Below are positions 1 to 9,129 of a DNA stretch of 64,000 nt, in pieces; position 1 is the first letter of the stretch, and every line of letters begins with the position of its first letter. Below the pieces are notes generated by a model. It saw only the letters and a list, made by a program, of their open reading frames with translations. It did no database searches and was not told the DNA's origin. The DNA comes from Flavobacterium caseinilyticum (GTDB taxonomy: Bacteria; Bacteroidota; Bacteroidia; Flavobacteriales; Flavobacteriaceae), in contig NZ_SMFM01000001.1 in assembly GCF_004349085.1 (NCBI RefSeq), forward strand, positions 744,001-808,000, given 5' to 3'. Made by a program: the position numbers and the translations under genes.

Positions 1-960
1 AAAAGCACCACGAGCAATTCCTGTACTTACTTGTTTTGAATTAGCAGAAGGATGTGCAATGATAAAATCTTTTCCACCAGTTTCTCCTACGATTCTTGGG
101 TACGTTTTATACTTGCTTATATTGGTTCCAATTTTTGCCCAAATGTCATTAAAAACGCCAGTAGATCCTGTGAAGTGCACTCCTGCAAAATCTGGACTTG
201 CTAGTAAGGTTTCGGTGATCATTCCAGAGTCGCCCATAACCATGTTGATGACACCATCAGGTAATCCTGCTTCTTTAAAAATTTGCATCAATAAATTTGC
301 AGAGTATACTTGTGTTGCTGCTGGTTTCCAAACTACTACATTCCCCATTAAGGCAGCGCTTGTTGGCAAGTTTCCTGCAATGGCAGTAAAGTTGAACGGA
401 GTAATCGCATAAACAAATCCTTCTAAAGGTCTGTACTCTACACGGTTCCACATGTCTGAAGTAGACTTAGGTTGCTCGCTGTAAATTTGGGTCATGTATT
501 GTACGTTGAAACGTAAAAAGTCAATTAATTCACATGAAGCATCGATCTCTGCTTGATAAATTGTTTTGGATTGCGCAATCATGGTTGCAGCATTAATTTT
601 TGCTCTGTAAGGACCTGCTAATAATTCAGCTGCTTTTAGGAAAATTCCAGCACGTTGTTCCCATGCCATATTTGCCCAAGCGGTTTTAGCTTGAAGTGCT
701 GTTGCAATCGCGTCTTCAATATGTGATTTTTGAGCTTGGTGGTATGTTCCAACGATGTGTTTATGATCATGTGGTGCCGACATTGTTTTAGTATCTCCTG
801 TTCTAACTTCTTGGTTTCCGATATAAAGAGGAACGTCAATTTTAGAATTCCACATTGCTGCATAGGCTGCATCAACAGCTGCTCTTTCAGGAGAGTTAGG
901 TGCGTAGCTCTTTACAGGCTCGTTTACCGCTTTTGGTACGTGAAAAAATCCTTTTAACAT
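1..960 (-). CDS. pruA: 1-pyrroline-5-carboxylate dehydrogenase, N-terminal 320 residues (cut by window edge)
   Basis: NAD-dependent aldehyde dehydrogenase that oxidises the proline breakdown product P5C (glutamate semialdehyde) to glutamate in the cytoplasm. Seen: the start ATG is at 958-960 and the frame stays open to base 1. The ALDH core is recognisable, with an ITPFNFTAIAGNLP stretch and the general-base glutamate in VGETGGKDF at residue 293. The catalytic cysteine motif, which normally follows about 35 residues later, lies outside the window. The N-terminus (MLKGFFHVPKAVNEPVKSY) is of the long P5C dehydrogenase type (about 540 residues), which separates it from generic ALDHs. A TAnnTTTG box lies about 55 bases upstream. 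No proline dehydrogenase gene is visible, so the pathway partner is elsewhere. Confidence 0.93.
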   Translation of the reverse strand, partial: MLKGFFHVPKAVNEPVKSYAPNSPERAAVDAAYAAMWNSKIDVPLYIGNQEVRTGDTKTMSAPHDHKHIVGTYHQAQKSHIEDAIATALQAKTAWANMAWEQRAGIFLKAAELLAGPYRAKINAATMIAQSKTIYQAEIDASCELIDFLRFNVQYMTQIYSEQPKSTSDMWNRVEYRPLEGFVYAITPFNFTAIAGNLPTSAALMGNVVVWKPAATQVYSANLLMQIFKEAGLPDGVINMVMGDSGMITETLLASPDFAGVHFTGSTGVFNDIWAKIGTNISKYKTYPRIVGETGGKDFIIAHPSANSKQVSTGIARGAF

Positions 961-1014
961 ATTTTTAAAATTATAAAATTAGAAAATGGGTGTTGTGTCT
1001 TGGTAACTAAAGCA

Positions 1015-1022
1015 CAAAAGTA
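1015..1022 (-). promoter_or_regulatory. Candidate -7 box of the pruA promoter
   Basis: Read on the minus strand this is TACTTTTG, matching the Bacteroidota -7 consensus TAnnTTTG. It would give a leader of about 50 bases before the pruA ATG. I see no clear TTG at the expected -33 position, so the call is weak. The rest of the 294-base gap up to apaG (961-1254) holds nothing else I can recognise. Confidence 0.35.
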
Positions 1023-1254
1023 CGAAGGTTTCTTTAAAGAAATGATATTTTCGAGCTAAACTAAAGGCGATAAAAAGGAATAGTCGTGTGGTAGCCCTGA
1101 TAACAATGGAAAGCTTTTTGTGGTCTCATTATATTTTTTCTTGTGAAATAAGAGCGACTTTAGAAGCTCCTTATTTTACTTAGAAAAAAATAAAGGAGAG
1201 GACAAAAACTTGAAATGGATAGCAGGATAGGCTCAAAAGGAAACTAATAAAAAG

Positions 1255-1641
1255 CTAGTTTAACGCGAATGGTGCGCACAACCTGAAAGTAGGCACAATC
1301 ACCTTAAAGTTTCTGGTTGAGGTAAAGTTAATCATGTTGAAGTGTCCTTTCATGGCTCCATAAGGAGAGGAGAGTAAACAGCCGGAACTGTAGGTGTGAA
1401 ATTCTCCAGGTTTTAAAACTGGTTTTTTTCCAATTACACCTTCGCCGTCTACAACTTCAGTATCATTTAACGAGTCAGAAATTTCCCAATGACGAGAAAT
1501 CAATTGAACGGAATCCTTACTGTGATTTTCAATTGTGATGACATAACTAAAAGCAAAGTGAATTTTATAGTTTTTGAAGTAAGTACCCTCAAAACTTGTC
1601 AATACCGAAATTTTTATACCTCTTGTTATTTGAGAAACCAT
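1255..1641 (-). CDS. apaG: ApaG family protein (Co2+/Mg2+ efflux-associated, DUF525)
   Basis: Single-domain ApaG protein, 128 residues, the usual family length. The fold is a fibronectin-III-like beta sandwich. Seen: the family-typical motifs YVITIENHSKDSVQLISRHW, a GEGVIGKKPVLKPGE turn, and SGCLLSSPYGAMKGHF near the C-terminus. Bacterial ApaG is linked genetically to cobalt/magnesium tolerance and Ap4A metabolism; its biochemical role is not settled. A TAnnTTTG-type box (minus strand TAAATTTG, 1673-1680) lies about 30 bases upstream of the ATG, so the gene probably has its own promoter although pruA follows it on the same strand. Confidence 0.88.
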   Translation of the reverse strand: MVSQITRGIKISVLTSFEGTYFKNYKIHFAFSYVITIENHSKDSVQLISRHWEISDSLNDTEVVDGEGVIGKKPVLKPGEFHTYSSGCLLSSPYGAMKGHFNMINFTSTRNFKVIVPTFRLCAPFALN

Positions 1642-1721
1642 GTTAAAGGGATGAATATGTGATTATTATTGACAAATTTACAAAAAAACGGTATCGTTTT
1701 GTTAAAATTCGGAAAACTTTT

Positions 1722-2987
1722 TTAGTTAATTATATTTATGGAACTCGCAATTCCTTTCCCAACAACTCTGTCATATCGGTCGATGTTTTCTCTGTAATAA
1801 ACGAGTAGGGTATAATCGTTTTCCGTCTGATAAAAATTTCCGTCAATCGCATTTTCATAATCAATCACTCCTTTTTCGTCCGCCACAGTGTATTGGTAGT
1901 TTGTGAACCCCTGTTTTATTAAAATGGCTTTTTCATACAGTCCCTTTTGTGCATTATAATCCATTTTGTATTCGGGCGTTACATTATAATTATTGAAACT
2001 TCCGGTCACATAAATATTCTTTTTCAACCTGAAAGTCGGGGCAGAAAGACTGAAATATACCCACGCATAATCGGCTTCAATTTCGCTGTTAACGGCATTT
2101 ATATTATTCACTGCAAAATCACCATTAACATCTTGTGAAAATGAGTAAGGGAAATTTGTCCTAGCATCATTAGTGTACAAATAAGAACCGTAAATCGCGG
2201 TGTTGGCATCCAGACGCGCTACATTATTGCTTGCGGACCGAATGTCTTTGTTTTCAAAAAACAAAAATTCATTTCCTGCCCAAAATTGTGTTTGTGTATC
2301 ATATTTGTAAATGAGTTCGTTTCCAATAGAGTATTGCGGGGGTATATTTTTTATGGCATTGTTAAATTGTCCGTTTTGAAACAGAAAAATTTTTACGTTT
2401 TTCAATGGATTCTGAAATGTAATTATATTTGATCTTATTGAAAATTCGATGTTTTGTTTAGATTCTACAGCATTTACGGTTCTTGCTCGCTTCACCTGCA
2501 TAGGAACCGTGACAAGGTCTTCGTACAGAATAAATTTTCTTGAAAAAACGACTTCTTTATTTTCGTCTAAAATCTTAATAATATAATTTCCACTAATTCG
2601 CAGCTGCTGTGTAAATTGATTTGGAATTGACAATTTGTAGTGTGAATAGATTTGCAAAGCATTAAAAGAATTGGTGTAATCTTGAATCCGTTGATTGTCA
2701 AAACCTTGTAGATATTCGTTTTTGGGAAGCGGCGACGGATTCCAGTTGTAATCGCAATGGATTATTTCGTAATAATAATTGGCTTCATTTCCAAAAAGAT
2801 CATCAAACTGCAATTGAAATCCCTCTCCTAATTTAAAAATTGGAATCATATTCCGATCGCTTTGTACAAAAGAAATCGTTTTAATATTGTAGGGCGGAGC
2901 TATTTCTTTTTCTACTTGTGCAAAACCGTAATTTGCCGAAAACACGGTAAGAAAAAATACAACTATTTTAAAAAAGAGTTTTGTCAT
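1722..2987 (-). CDS. Type IX secretion system plug protein (DUF5103 family)
   Basis: Exported protein of 421 residues. I place the start at the ATG at 2985-2987 and not at the upstream 3050 codon, because only then does the protein begin with a signal peptide (MTKLFFKIVVFFLTVFSANY, cleavage after GFAQ). The sequence carries the DUF5103 hallmarks: an N-terminal beta domain (PPYNIKTISFVQ, FQLQFDDLFGNEANYYYEI, HCDYNW), a central domain, and a C-terminal domain with YVTGSFNNY and YYRENIDRYDRVVG. Known for the family: in Flavobacterium johnsoniae a DUF5103 protein closes the periplasmic mouth of the SprA translocon pore of the T9SS. This agrees with gldB and gldC elsewhere in the window. The assignment to the plug role rests on family recall. 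Confidence 0.8.
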   Translation of the reverse strand: MTKLFFKIVVFFLTVFSANYGFAQVEKEIAPPYNIKTISFVQSDRNMIPIFKLGEGFQLQFDDLFGNEANYYYEIIHCDYNWNPSPLPKNEYLQGFDNQRIQDYTNSFNALQIYSHYKLSIPNQFTQQLRISGNYIIKILDENKEVVFSRKFILYEDLVTVPMQVKRARTVNAVESKQNIEFSIRSNIITFQNPLKNVKIFLFQNGQFNNAIKNIPPQYSIGNELIYKYDTQTQFWAGNEFLFFENKDIRSASNNVARLDANTAIYGSYLYTNDARTNFPYSFSQDVNGDFAVNNINAVNSEIEADYAWVYFSLSAPTFRLKKNIYVTGSFNNYNVTPEYKMDYNAQKGLYEKAILIKQGFTNYQYTVADEKGVIDYENAIDGNFYQTENDYTLLVYYRENIDRYDRVVGKGIASSINIIN

Positions 2988-3155
2988 TTTGCAGTACTTT
3001 AGATTTTGTAAATATAAGGAATACTCCTCGTTTTTATCCGTTAAAGTCAATTCGGACCTGAAAAATATTTTGTATGTAATTTCTGTTAATTTTGTCTTAA
3101 TTCGTTAATTTATTAAAAGTTATCTATTTAGTTTTACGTCAAATAAACTAACCCT

Positions 3156-5966
3156 ATGAAAAAAATAAACAATTTAGTATTTGGGATTTTGCTATTCCCA
3201 GTAGCTGTTTTTGCCCAGCAAATGGACTATTCAAAAGCCATTCCTTTTGATCCAAGTGTGAAAACCGGAAAGCTTGAAAATGGGCTTACCTATTACATCA
3301 AGAAAAATGCCAAACCGGAGAACAAAGTAGATCTTCGCTTAGTTGTAAATGCAGGATCTATTCTGGAGACAGATGATCAGCAAGGATTGGCCCATTTTAT
3401 GGAACACATGTGCTTTAATGGAACCAAGCGTTTTCCAAAAAATGAATTAGTCGATTATTTACAAAGTATTGGGGTAAAATTTGGACAACATCTAAATGCA
3501 TACACCAGTTTTGACGAAACGGTTTATTTTTTACCGATACCATCCGATAGTCCTGAAAAATTAGAAAAAGGTTTCCAAATTATCGAAGATTGGGCTTTTA
3601 ATACCGTTTTGACACCAGAAGAAATCGATAAAGAAAGAGGAGTTGTTCTGGAAGAATATCGTTTGGGTTTAGGTGCCCAAAAAAGAATGTTGGGTCGCTA
3701 CATTTCAAAAATGATGCATGAATCACATTATGCGGAACGTTTGCCTATTGGACAAAAAGAAGTTTTAGAGAAGTTTAAACACCAATCGTTAATTAATTTT
3801 TATAAGGATTGGTATCGACCAAACTTGATGAGCGTAATTGTTGTGGGTGACATTGATGTTGCCGAAATGGAGAAGAAAATAGTTTCCCATTTTTCAGGAT
3901 ATAAAAATCCGGCAAACGAAAAACCAAGGAAGTTTTACGATGTTCCTAACCACAAGGAAACTTTTGTTGCTGTCGAAAGTGACAAGGAATCTCCAAGCGC
4001 ACAAGTACAATTAATGTATAAAGATTATGGTGCTCCAAAAAAACTTGTGAACATTGGAGATTTCAAAAATTATATTGTTGAGGGATTATTCTCTACGTTA
4101 TTGAATACGCGATTGGATGAATTGACAAACTCCTCAACACCACCGTTCACATTTGGATATTCTTTCTATGGTGGAACTTTTGCCCGTAATAAAAAAGCAT
4201 TTCAATCTGTGGCAATGTCTGCTGAAGATAAACAATTAAGTGCTCTTAAAGTATTGGTAACTGAAAACGAGAGAGCTAAGAAATTTGGATTTACACAAGG
4301 AGAATTAGATCGTTCAAAATCAGAATTTTTAGCTTCTATTGAAAAAGCATATAATGACAGAGATAAAACGAATTCAGTGAATTTTGTTGGAGAATACCAA
4401 GCTAATTTCTTAGAAAAAGAACCGGTTCCCGGAATCGAGTGGACGTATCAAACGATGAAACAATTGATGCCTTTGATTGATTTGAAAGACGTTAATGGTC
4501 TAATTAAAGATTACGTAAAAGAAGACAACCGTGTTATTATTCTTACTGGTCCTGAAAAAGATGGTTTGAAAAAAGTGACCGAGCAACAAGTTCTGGATGC
4601 ATTGAAAATCAATACGGATGATATTAAGCCTTATGAAGACGCTGCCGTTGCTACAAGTTTGTTAAGAAACGAAGTGAAACCGGGCTCTATTGTTAAGCGC
4701 GAAAGCAATGCTAAAATTGGAGCCAAGACTTTAATATTATCCAATGGTGTGAAAGTAGTTTATAAAAATACGGATTTCAAGAATGATGAGGTTCTTTTTG
4801 AAGCGGTGAGTCTTGGAGGATCTAATTTATATTCTAATGAGGATATGAAAAAAGTTCAATTTGCGAATGGAGCTTTGGCGGAAGCCGGATTCTCAGGACT
4901 AAAACTTAATGATATCAATAAATTCATGACGGGTAAAATAGCTAGAGTAAATCCATATATAGGAGGAACTACTGAAGGTTTAAGAGGAAATGCAACTCCT
5001 AAGGATTTAGAATATCTGTTCCAAATGACGTACGCTTATTTTACTGATTTGAACTATGATACTGAAGCTTTTGAAGGCTTTAAACAAAAACAGTCTAGCT
5101 TCTTTAAGAATATGGCTTCGCAACCACAAAACTATTTTCAACAAGAGTTTTATACTTATTTAAATAAAGAAAATCCAAGATTCAACGGCATTATGCCAAC
5201 GGATAAATCATGGGCTGAAACGGATTACAAGTTAGCGTACGATAAGTACAAAGAGCGTTTTGCCAATGCAGCTGATTTTGAGTTTTACTTCGTGGGTAAC
5301 ATTGATGATAAAGCCATAGAAGATTATGCCATTAAATATTTAGCGTCTCTACCTGCTTCCGATAAAAAAGAAAAAGCAGTTGATTTAGGATACCGTATGT
5401 TAAAAGGAGACTTGAAAAAAGTCGTTAATAAAGGAACAGATCCTAAAAGCAATGTGACCATCATGTATTACGGAGATGCCAAATATTCTGCTAAAGATGC
5501 AATGAGCATGCAAGCATTAGGGGAAGTTTTGACCATAAAATTGATCGAACAATTACGTGAAAACGAAAGCGGTGTTTATGGTGTTTCTGCAAGAGGAAGC
5601 ATGAATAAAATTCCAAATGGATCGTACAACTTTACTATTGGTTTCCCTTGTGGACCAGACAATGCAGAGAAATTAACTGCTTCTGCGTTGAAAGAATTAC
5701 AAAACATTATCGATAATGGGCCAGACGAAAAAGATGTAGCTAAATTCAAGGAAGGTGAATTAGCTGATTTTAGAAAAGACAGTAAGGAAAACAGATATTG
5801 GTTGTCTAATTTTACTAGATCTTACATCAATGGAAGTAGTGCTGAAGAAGCCTTGAAATTTGAGGAAATGGTTAATGCAGTAACTGCTAAGGATCTTCAG
5901 AACATTGCTAAACAATATCTTACCAAAGATAAAGTAATTGGAATGTTGATGCCGGAAAAAAAATAA
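3156..5966 (+). CDS. Periplasmic M16 family zinc peptidase (PqqL-like, double M16 domain)
   Basis: Large exported metallopeptidase, 936 residues. Residues 1-21 form a signal peptide ending VFAQQ. The inverted zinc motif HFMEH is at 80-84 (His80, Glu83, His84), and Glu167 in RGVVLEEYRLG is the probable third ligand. The N-terminal half has the catalytic M16 domain followed by an inactive M16_C domain; the C-terminal half repeats the pair without the zinc motif (TLILSNGVKVVYKNTDFKNDEV at about 522-543), the usual pitrilysin-type clamshell. The family degrades peptides in the periplasm. The gene is monocistronic: it is divergent from the plug gene, and a strong hairpin terminator follows 20 bases after the stop. 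Confidence 0.92.
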   Translation: MKKINNLVFGILLFPVAVFAQQMDYSKAIPFDPSVKTGKLENGLTYYIKKNAKPENKVDLRLVVNAGSILETDDQQGLAHFMEHMCFNGTKRFPKNELVDYLQSIGVKFGQHLNAYTSFDETVYFLPIPSDSPEKLEKGFQIIEDWAFNTVLTPEEIDKERGVVLEEYRLGLGAQKRMLGRYISKMMHESHYAERLPIGQKEVLEKFKHQSLINFYKDWYRPNLMSVIVVGDIDVAEMEKKIVSHFSGYKNPANEKPRKFYDVPNHKETFVAVESDKESPSAQVQLMYKDYGAPKKLVNIGDFKNYIVEGLFSTLLNTRLDELTNSSTPPFTFGYSFYGGTFARNKKAFQSVAMSAEDKQLSALKVLVTENERAKKFGFTQGELDRSKSEFLASIEKAYNDRDKTNSVNFVGEYQANFLEKEPVPGIEWTYQTMKQLMPLIDLKDVNGLIKDYVKEDNRVIILTGPEKDGLKKVTEQQVLDALKINTDDIKPYEDAAVATSLLRNEVKPGSIVKRESNAKIGAKTLILSNGVKVVYKNTDFKNDEVLFEAVSLGGSNLYSNEDMKKVQFANGALAEAGFSGLKLNDINKFMTGKIARVNPYIGGTTEGLRGNATPKDLEYLFQMTYAYFTDLNYDTEAFEGFKQKQSSFFKNMASQPQNYFQQEFYTYLNKENPRFNGIMPTDKSWAETDYKLAYDKYKERFANAADFEFYFVGNIDDKAIEDYAIKYLASLPASDKKEKAVDLGYRMLKGDLKKVVNKGTDPKSNVTIMYYGDAKYSAKDAMSMQALGEVLTIKLIEQLRENESGVYGVSARGSMNKIPNGSYNFTIGFPCGPDNAEKLTASALKELQNIIDNGPDEKDVAKFKEGELADFRKDSKENRYWLSNFTRSYINGSSAEEALKFEEMVNAVTAKDLQNIAKQYLTKDKVIGMLMPEKK

Positions 5967-5985
5967 GCCGACTCGTTTTTAAACT

Positions 5986-6022
5986 AAAAACCTGCTAAAA
6001 GTAATTTTAGCAGGTTTTTTTA
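5986..6022 (+). terminator. Bidirectional terminator between the M16 peptidase and a methyltransferase gene
   Basis: Perfect stem AAAACCTGCTAAAA / TTTTAGCAGGTTTT with a GTAA loop, followed by a T tract on the plus strand and flanked by an A tract that becomes a T tract on the minus strand. It sits between two convergent genes and can serve both. Confidence 0.9.
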
Positions 6023-6044
6023 TAATGTGAATTGAAGTCTTGAA

Positions 6045-6878
6045 TTATTTAAAACAAACCGGGATAATTTCCCCTTTGGCTAAACAGTATTTTTCTACTA
6101 ATTCAGGTGCAATTTTATTGGTGTAATCTTCTTCAATTACTTTAAAACCAATACTTCGTAATTTGTCAAAATAATCGCGACCGTAAATACGAACGTGATC
6201 GTATTGACCAAAGATTTTAGCACGTTCTTTTTGATCCGTAATGGTATCATCAGCAAAAGTGGTTGCTCTGGATAAATCCTGTGGAATTTGTAAAATTGCC
6301 ATTCCGCCCGGTTTCAAAACCCGATATAATTCCTGCATCGCTTTTGTGTCATCAGGAATATGTTCTAAAACATGATTACAAAGAATGACATCATATTGAT
6401 TGTCTTCAAAAGGCAAATTACAAATATCCGCTTTCACATCGGCTAACGGTGAAAACAAATCAGTGGTTGTGTAATCCAGATTTTTTTGGTTTCGAAACAA
6501 TTTATAAAAAGCTTGTTCGGGCGCAAAATGCAATACTTTCAATGCTGAATTTGATCCAGCCTTTCTTAATTTAATTCTTTTAGTATTGGTAACAGAAGAA
6601 TCTGAAACTAATTTAGATTTAAAAAAATCGGTTTTTTCATTTAAATACAACCACAATAATCGGTGCCTTTCCAAGGAAAGTGTACTTGGCGAAAGCACAT
6701 TATTTCGTTGTGTTCCGTATCCGTACGGCAAGAACATTTTGAAACTTTTTCCGTCAATAGGATCAGTGAATGTAGTTCCTTTCAAGGCCAATGCAAGAAC
6801 TGGCCGTGCCACATAACTTAACCGAATAAGTAAAGGACGCGGAATGGTATTGAGTATTAATTTAAATAGTTTCTTCAT
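6045..6878 (-). CDS. Class I SAM-dependent methyltransferase
   Basis: Methyltransferase of 277 residues. The type-11 methyltransferase core lies in the C-terminal half: VLHFAPEQAF around 115 (a degenerate glycine motif I), an acidic turn YTTTDLFSPLADVKADICNL, CNHVLEHIPDDTKAM (post-motif HVLEH) and VLKPGGMAILQIPQ. The N-terminal third (residues 1-100) is specific to this protein and includes FKMFLPYGYGTQRNN. The substrate is unknown; proteins of this layout often lie in surface-sugar loci, but no sugar genes are present here. The start ATG shares its last base with the map stop (ATGA-type overlap at 6878), so it is probably translated from the map transcript. Confidence 0.82.
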   Translation of the reverse strand: MKKLFKLILNTIPRPLLIRLSYVARPVLALALKGTTFTDPIDGKSFKMFLPYGYGTQRNNVLSPSTLSLERHRLLWLYLNEKTDFFKSKLVSDSSVTNTKRIKLRKAGSNSALKVLHFAPEQAFYKLFRNQKNLDYTTTDLFSPLADVKADICNLPFEDNQYDVILCNHVLEHIPDDTKAMQELYRVLKPGGMAILQIPQDLSRATTFADDTITDQKERAKIFGQYDHVRIYGRDYFDKLRSIGFKVIEEDYTNKIAPELVEKYCLAKGEIIPVCFK

Positions 6879-7696
6879 TACAGCACTAAAGGTGTTTGTC
6901 TAAACTCATCTTCCTCGTTACTCACGATTCCTAGTGCTTTGTAGATGTAAGCAAACGTGGATAAAATTTCCGGTTTCCCATCAATAATCGCAACGTCATG
7001 TTCAAAATGTGCACTTGGTTTTCCGTCAGCTGTCGTGATGGTCCAGCCGTCTTTGTGTTGCTTGATGTTTCGGGTTCCCATATTGATCATCGGTTCAATG
7101 GCGACAACCATTCCTTCTACAAAAAGTTTTCCTCTGCCTTTTTTACCATAATTAGGCATTTCAGGATCTTCATGCATTTTTTGGCCCAAGCCGTGACCTA
7201 CTAATTCTCTGACTACACCGTAACCGTGTGATTCGGTATATTTTTGAATAGCGTTTCCTACGTCTTCAACGCGGTTTCCTAATTTTAATTCGCGGATTCC
7301 AACATATAAAGATTCTTTGGTTACCTGTAATAATTTTTTTGTTTCAGCAGCAACTTCACCTATTTCAAAAGAATACGCATGATCGCCATGATATCCGTTT
7401 TTGAATGCGCCACAATCTACTGAGATCACATCGCCACTTTCTAATGGTTTATTGTTTGGAATTCCGTGAACCACTTGTGAGTTTGGACTCATGCAAAGTG
7501 AATTTGGGAAACCGTATAATCCAAGAAAACTTGGTTCAGCGCCATGATCACGAATGAATGTTTCGGCTAATTTGTCCAGGTATAAAGTGGTGACTCCTTC
7601 TTTGATTTCAGAAGCAATCATTCCTAATGTTTTTGATACGATCAACGCACTTTCGCGCATTAATTCTATTTCTTCACGTGATTTTACAATAATCAT
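6878..7696 (-). CDS. map: Type I methionine aminopeptidase
   Basis: Removes the initiator methionine from nascent proteins. Length 272. All five metal ligands of the pita-bread fold are present: Asp94 (ISVDCG), Asp105 (YHGDHAYSF), His168 (ELVGHGLG), Glu201 (AIEPMIN) and Glu232 (HFEHDVAI); His76 in VVHGIPN is the conserved substrate histidine. No N-terminal zinc-finger or SH3 extension, so it is the bacterial short form. The last ~25 residues (ALGIVSNEEDEFRQTPLVL) extend beyond the catalytic core. A TAnnTTTG box (7717-7724, minus) lies about 20 bases upstream. It heads a two-gene unit with the downstream methyltransferase. Confidence 0.95.
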   Translation of the reverse strand: MIIVKSREEIELMRESALIVSKTLGMIASEIKEGVTTLYLDKLAETFIRDHGAEPSFLGLYGFPNSLCMSPNSQVVHGIPNNKPLESGDVISVDCGAFKNGYHGDHAYSFEIGEVAAETKKLLQVTKESLYVGIRELKLGNRVEDVGNAIQKYTESHGYGVVRELVGHGLGQKMHEDPEMPNYGKKGRGKLFVEGMVVAIEPMINMGTRNIKQHKDGWTITTADGKPSAHFEHDVAIIDGKPEILSTFAYIYKALGIVSNEEDEFRQTPLVL

Positions 7697-7716
7697 AATT
7701 TCGAATTTTCAGTTTG

Positions 7717-7724
7717 CAAAAGTA
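7717..7724 (-). promoter_or_regulatory. Candidate -7 box of the map promoter
   Basis: TACTTTTG on the minus strand, an exact TAnnTTTG match, positioned for a leader of about 15 bases. No convincing -33 TTG is visible. Confidence 0.4.
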
Positions 7725-7740
7725 CAATTTTATAAATTAT

Positions 7741-9129
7741 TTAATCCGGATTGGCCATTATTTTAAAAAGCTCTGAATTCGAAATATAAAAACGATTCTC
7801 TAAAGTAATCTTCGAAAGTTGTGCGCTTACTAAATTATTTTCTCTAGTATTGATTAAAAACAAGGAACTTTCACCAAAAGAAAATAATCTTTCCTCTGAA
7901 TTTAACATTGTGAGATTATCTTGAACCAAACTTTTTATCAGCTCTTTTTGTCTCAGCAATGATTCAATTTCTATTTTTTGGGCATTGATTTTATTAGTCA
8001 ATTGTACTTTTTCAAGGTCCAAAGTAAATTCTGTTTCTTGAATTTTGAATTTGGCCAATTTTAAACTTCCGCGCTCTTTTCGAAGAAACAAAGGAAAATA
8101 AAAATCCAATCCAATTTTATAATCCTCAAACTGATAATTATCAATATAGCTGGGTTCTGAAATATAAGAGTAACCCACATCAATTTTTGGCAAAAGCATG
8201 TTAGCTTTCAGTTTTCGTTCTACATTAAGCATATCAATCTTGCTTTGCAATGCGTTGATTTTTGGATGATTGGTGATAGAGAAATCTGTATTTAATAAAT
8301 CATTTGTTTTTAGACTTTCCTGAATCGTGAATTCTAATTGGATTTCGGGAATTAAGTCATCGGATAATTCTAGCGGTATATTGTTTTCCAACCAAAGAAA
8401 ATTTGCGAGTTCTAATTTGGCTTTAGCCAATTTCAGATTTGAATCCTCCAAACTTAATTTTCTGTTTTTAACAATAATTCCAGCCTCAACACTATCAATT
8501 GCAGGTTTGTCTCCTTGGCTTATTAAAGATTGAATTCCTTTAAATCTAATTTGAGCATTTTCATTATATTCTTCATATAACTGCACTTCGCTGAAGTTTT
8601 TTTTCCAATTAAAATACGCCAATGAAGCATCATACAAAACTGCAATAGCCTGAAGTTTTCGTTCTGCTTGACTCAATTGTATTTGCATTTTAGCTTTTCG
8701 TACATCCGCCATTCTTTGATTGATAAACAGCCCTTGTCCAAGTGGGACGGTCACTCCTAGAGAAGTTAGTCCTTGATTGGGAAGGGTATTTTGCGGATTC
8801 AAGTATATGCCGTCACTATTGTCGAAACCCGCTTTAATCTCGATTCCGTACCAAGTTGGGATTTTGAAACTGCTGTTTAATATCGAATAATATTCAGTGT
8901 CTTTGAATTGTTTTTTGCTGAAATCAACCTCAATTTTCGGGTCAAAACCACCACGGGCCATCATCAAATTAGCTTGTGCCTTATTGATTTCTAAGTTGGC
9001 ATTCCTGACCAGCGGATGATATTTCTTGACATAACCAAGAAATTCATCATAAGTAAATTCTTTTGATGCCATTTCTTGAGCAGTTACAGAAAAACCAAAG
9101 AATAAAAGCGCTAAAAATACGTGTTTCAT
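7741..9129 (-). CDS. TolC family outer membrane efflux channel
   Basis: Outer-membrane channel component of a tripartite exporter, 462 residues. The start is taken at 9127-9129 because this gives a signal peptide (MKHVFLALLFFGFSVTAQ); its ATG overlaps the hlyD stop by one base (TAATG), which supports translational coupling. The protein shows the two alpha-hairpin/beta-strand repeats expected of OEP/TolC domains: the first from about residue 28 (FTYDEFLGYVKKYHPLVRNA) and the second from about 275 (TNHPKINALQSKIDMLN). It ends at ISNSELFKIMANPD. It is the last gene of the tetR-ABC-hlyD-tolC operon. Confidence 0.88.
   Translation of the reverse strand: MKHVFLALLFFGFSVTAQEMASKEFTYDEFLGYVKKYHPLVRNANLEINKAQANLMMARGGFDPKIEVDFSKKQFKDTEYYSILNSSFKIPTWYGIEIKAGFDNSDGIYLNPQNTLPNQGLTSLGVTVPLGQGLFINQRMADVRKAKMQIQLSQAERKLQAIAVLYDASLAYFNWKKNFSEVQLYEEYNENAQIRFKGIQSLISQGDKPAIDSVEAGIIVKNRKLSLEDSNLKLAKAKLELANFLWLENNIPLELSDDLIPEIQLEFTIQESLKTNDLLNTDFSITNHPKINALQSKIDMLNVERKLKANMLLPKIDVGYSYISEPSYIDNYQFEDYKIGLDFYFPLFLRKERGSLKLAKFKIQETEFTLDLEKVQLTNKINAQKIEIESLLRQKELIKSLVQDNLTMLNSEERLFSFGESSLFLINTRENNLVSAQLSKITLENRFYISNSELFKIMANPD

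Noticed and set aside
3018..3050. Longer start for the T9SS plug gene
   Set aside because: It would put 21 residues without signal-peptide character before the clear signal at 2987.
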